From assembly GCA_050946655.1 (NCBI GenBank), contig JBMNVE010000026.1, positions 1 through 23,475 on the forward strand: DNA of 23,475 nt, given 5' to 3'. The number at the start of each line of letters is the position of its first letter. Position 1 is the stretch's first letter. Positions 21,947 to 23,475 of this stretch are shown here, one piece after another. The notes beneath the pieces were generated by a model. The model was not told where the DNA came from. It worked only from the letters and a program-made list of their open reading frames with translations, and ran no database searches. The stretch is from JAXGRD01 sp050946655. Its GTDB lineage: Bacteria > Bacillota > Clostridia > Peptostreptococcales > Anaerovoracaceae. The position numbers and the translations under genes were made by a program.

Positions 21947-23188
21947 TTATTCGTAGATGGGGTACTTGTCTGTCAGTGCTTTGACCATGTCCTTTGCCTT
22001 CTCCCGATTGGCCTCCACGTCGGTGATGACCATATCCATGGCCTGGGCGATGACTTCCATGTCTTCCTCCACCATCCCTCTGCTGGTGATGGCGGGAGTG
22101 CCGATGCGGATGCCGCTGGTGACGGTGGGCTTCTCCGGATCGTTGGGAATGGAGTTCTTGTTGCAGGTGATATTGGCCTGCCACAGAAGGTCCTCCGCTT
22201 CCTGGCCGGTGATCCCCTTAGGTCTCAGATCTACCAGCATCAGGTGGTTGTCCGTCCCGCCGGAGACAATATCGAAGCCTTTATCCAGCAGTGCCAGAGA
22301 AAGGGCCTTTGCGTTTTTCAATACCTGCTCCTGATACTCCGCAAAAGAGGGGAGCAAAGCTTCCTTCAGACATACCGCCTTTGAAGCGATCACGTGCATC
22401 AAAGGGCCTCCCTGGATCCCGGGGAATACCGCTTTGTTGAAGTTGTATTTCTTGTTTACCTCATCACTGGACAGGATCATCCCGCCTCTCGGACCCCTGA
22501 GGGTCTTGTGGGTAGTGGTAGTGGTCACATGTGCATAGGGAATGGGGCTTTCGTGAAGACCCGCAGCAACCGGCCCTGCAATGTGGGCAATGTCTGCCAT
22601 CAGCACCGCATCCACCTTATCTGCGATTTCTCTGAATCTCTTGAAGTCGATGTTTCTGGCATAGGCACTGCCTCCGCATACGATCAACTTTGGCCTGGAT
22701 TCCATGGCAATCTTCTCGATATTATCGTAATCCAGAAAACCTTCGTCATTGACTTCGTAGGGGATGATATCGAAATAGCAGCCCGACATGTTCACCGGAC
22801 TTCCGTGGGTCAAATGTCCGCCACTGTTGAGACCCAGGCCCATGACCTTGTCTCCCGGTTTCACGATGGCAAAGAACACCGCCATATTTGCCTGCGCTCC
22901 CGAATGGGGCTGCACATTGGCGTACTCACACCCAAAGAGTTTCTTGGCTCGCTCTCTGGCCAAATCTTCCACTACGTCCACGCATTCACAGCCACCGTAG
23001 TATCTCTTGCCCGGATATCCTTCCGCATATTTATTGGTAAGGGGGCTGCCCATGGCAGCCATCACCGCTTTACTTACAATGTTTTCCGATGCGATCAGTT
23101 CGATGTGTCTTTTCTGTCTCTCAAGTTCACTGGCTATGGCCGCCGCCACGCCTTCATCTACCAGATCAATATCCTCAAATCTGTACAT
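21947..23188 (-). CDS. glyA: Serine hydroxymethyltransferase
   Basis: PLP enzyme converting serine and tetrahydrofolate to glycine and methylene-tetrahydrofolate, the main one-carbon source. 413 residues, standard for bacteria. LIASENIVS (31-39), TNKYAEGYPGKRYYGG (51-66), the Asp-containing MADIAH (197-202) and the PLP lysine K228 in VTTTTTHKTLRGPRGG (221-236) are all present, as is the C-terminal R-I-G-T-P-A-I-T-S-R-G. The ATG at 23188 has AAGGAGG 7 bases upstream. It is probably monocistronic, from the promoter at 23215-23243 to the hairpin at 21897-21923. No glycine riboswitch is visible in the short leader. Confidence 0.97.
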   Translation of the reverse strand: MYRFEDIDLVDEGVAAAIASELERQKRHIELIASENIVSKAVMAAMGSPLTNKYAEGYPGKRYYGGCECVDVVEDLARERAKKLFGCEYANVQPHSGAQANMAVFFAIVKPGDKVMGLGLNSGGHLTHGSPVNMSGCYFDIIPYEVNDEGFLDYDNIEKIAMESRPKLIVCGGSAYARNIDFKRFREIADKVDAVLMADIAHIAGPVAAGLHESPIPYAHVTTTTTHKTLRGPRGGMILSSDEVNKKYNFNKAVFPGIQGGPLMHVIASKAVCLKEALLPSFAEYQEQVLKNAKALSLALLDKGFDIVSGGTDNHLMLVDLRPKGITGQEAEDLLWQANITCNKNSIPNDPEKPTVTSGIRIGTPAITSRGMVEEDMEVIAQAMDMVITDVEANREKAKDMVKALTDKYPIYE

Positions 23189-23214
23189 TCTGTTTCCTCC
23201 TTATCACAACGGCT

Positions 23215-23243
23215 ATTGTACCAAATTAACCGGGAAAGTACAA
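23215..23243 (-). promoter_or_regulatory. Promoter of glyA
   Basis: On the minus strand TTGTAC (23243-23238), a 17-base spacer and TACAAT (23220-23215), preceded by TGG as in an extended -10. The leader to the ATG is only about 20 bases. Confidence 0.6.
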
Positions 23244-23413
23244 CCGTTACTTGCCGGGATGCTCCCGCTGACAGGATCGACTATTTGCTACACTGTCTAT
23301 TTTAGTCCAAACCAGCCTTTTCTTTTGCATTTTAGACAGGATTAGGGTCCGACCACCGAGCCGTCCACGTGACAAAGCCTCCATCATATTTTTACATCCG
23401 CCGGTGTTTCCCG

Positions 23414-23422
23414 TGGTATAAT
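23414..23422 (+). promoter_or_regulatory. Extended -10 promoter of the gene at the right edge
   Basis: TGG-TATAAT (perfect -10 at 23417-23422 with the TGn extension). The best -35 candidate, TTTACA at 23391-23396, is 20 bases away, too far for an ideal fit, so the extended -10 probably carries the recognition. The ATG follows 16 bases later, leaving a very short leader. Confidence 0.55.
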
Positions 23423-23438
23423 GTGGGAGGAGGTCTAC

Positions 23439-23475
23439 ATGAAGGAAGAAAAGAAAAGAAAGCGGAAATTCACAG
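23439..23475 (+). CDS. Start of an unidentified gene, cut by the window edge
   Basis: The ATG at 23439 has GGGAGGAGG 5-7 bases upstream and a promoter just before it. Only twelve codons are inside the window: MKEEKKRKRKFT. The strongly basic start is compatible with a membrane or nucleic-acid-binding protein, but nothing can be assigned. Confidence 0.6.
   Translation, partial: MKEEKKRKRKFT

Noticed and set aside
23189..23410. A riboswitch upstream of glyA
   Set aside because: The best promoter leaves only about 20 bases of leader, and no conserved riboswitch core was seen. A CTGTCTA/TAGACAG inverted repeat further upstream has widely spaced short arms and may be chance.
1..23475. CRISPR arrays, tRNA or rRNA genes, phage genes or a complete mobile element
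   Set aside because: No regularly spaced repeats, no tRNA-like cloverleaf or rRNA sequence, and only one truncated transposase start was found on reading both strands.

Overview
The window looks like chromosomal DNA of a Gram-positive anaerobe of the Bacillota, most likely a Clostridia-type organism. The evidence is an LPxTG cell-wall protein, a T-box leader with a leucine specifier, near-consensus SigA promoters (TTGACA-17-TATAAT type), strong AGGAGG ribosome binding sites and a DUF2249/DUF1858 gene pair. I cannot name the genus from sequence alone. The right three quarters is a tidy metabolic backbone. The left quarter, up to about 5.4 kb, is more A+T rich by eye and holds accessory genes and gene debris.

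Left region (1-5490). The first 480 bases hold two broken genes on the minus strand: the first ~40 codons of a 3-methyladenine DNA glycosylase-like gene and the tail of a GNAT acetyltransferase. Next comes a 692-codon sortase-anchored surface protein (minus) with its own promoter and a ~240-base leader. A 51-codon fragment of a DDE transposase (plus) follows. Its break point cuts into a small gene translationally coupled to an Sfp-type phosphopantetheinyl transferase gene (minus). Divergent from this is a two-gene operon of a DUF2249 protein with an AhpD-like helical C-terminal half and a DUF1858 protein. The phosphopantetheinyl transferase promoter and the DUF2249 promoter each carry the same palindrome, GTTAGC-N4-GCTAAC, at the same place just downstream of the -10 box. 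This suggests one repressor controls both. It is the least explained signal in the window.

Isoleucine/valine block (5591-11683, minus). ilvB, ilvN, ilvC and ilvD run in pathway order (acetolactate synthase, ketol-acid reductoisomerase, dihydroxy-acid dehydratase), followed by a metallo-beta-lactamase-fold hydrolase gene. A terminator-like hairpin sits between ilvC and ilvD. The ilvB leader is only ~60 bases and shows no T-box.

Leucine block (12067-16920, plus). A consensus promoter, a compact T-box leader (specifier CUC, T-box motif, terminator) and then leuA-leuC-leuD-leuB, ended by a strong terminator. The two blocks diverge from a 750-base intergenic region. Together they encode most of the route from pyruvate to the branched-chain keto acids; no aminotransferase gene is present. 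The leucine arm senses tRNA-Leu charging, whereas control of the ilv arm is not evident.

Right region (17040-23475). An EamA-type membrane transporter gene (plus), a bidirectional terminator, then sbcC, sbcD and glyA (all minus), and finally the first 12 codons of an unidentified plus-strand gene behind an extended -10 promoter.
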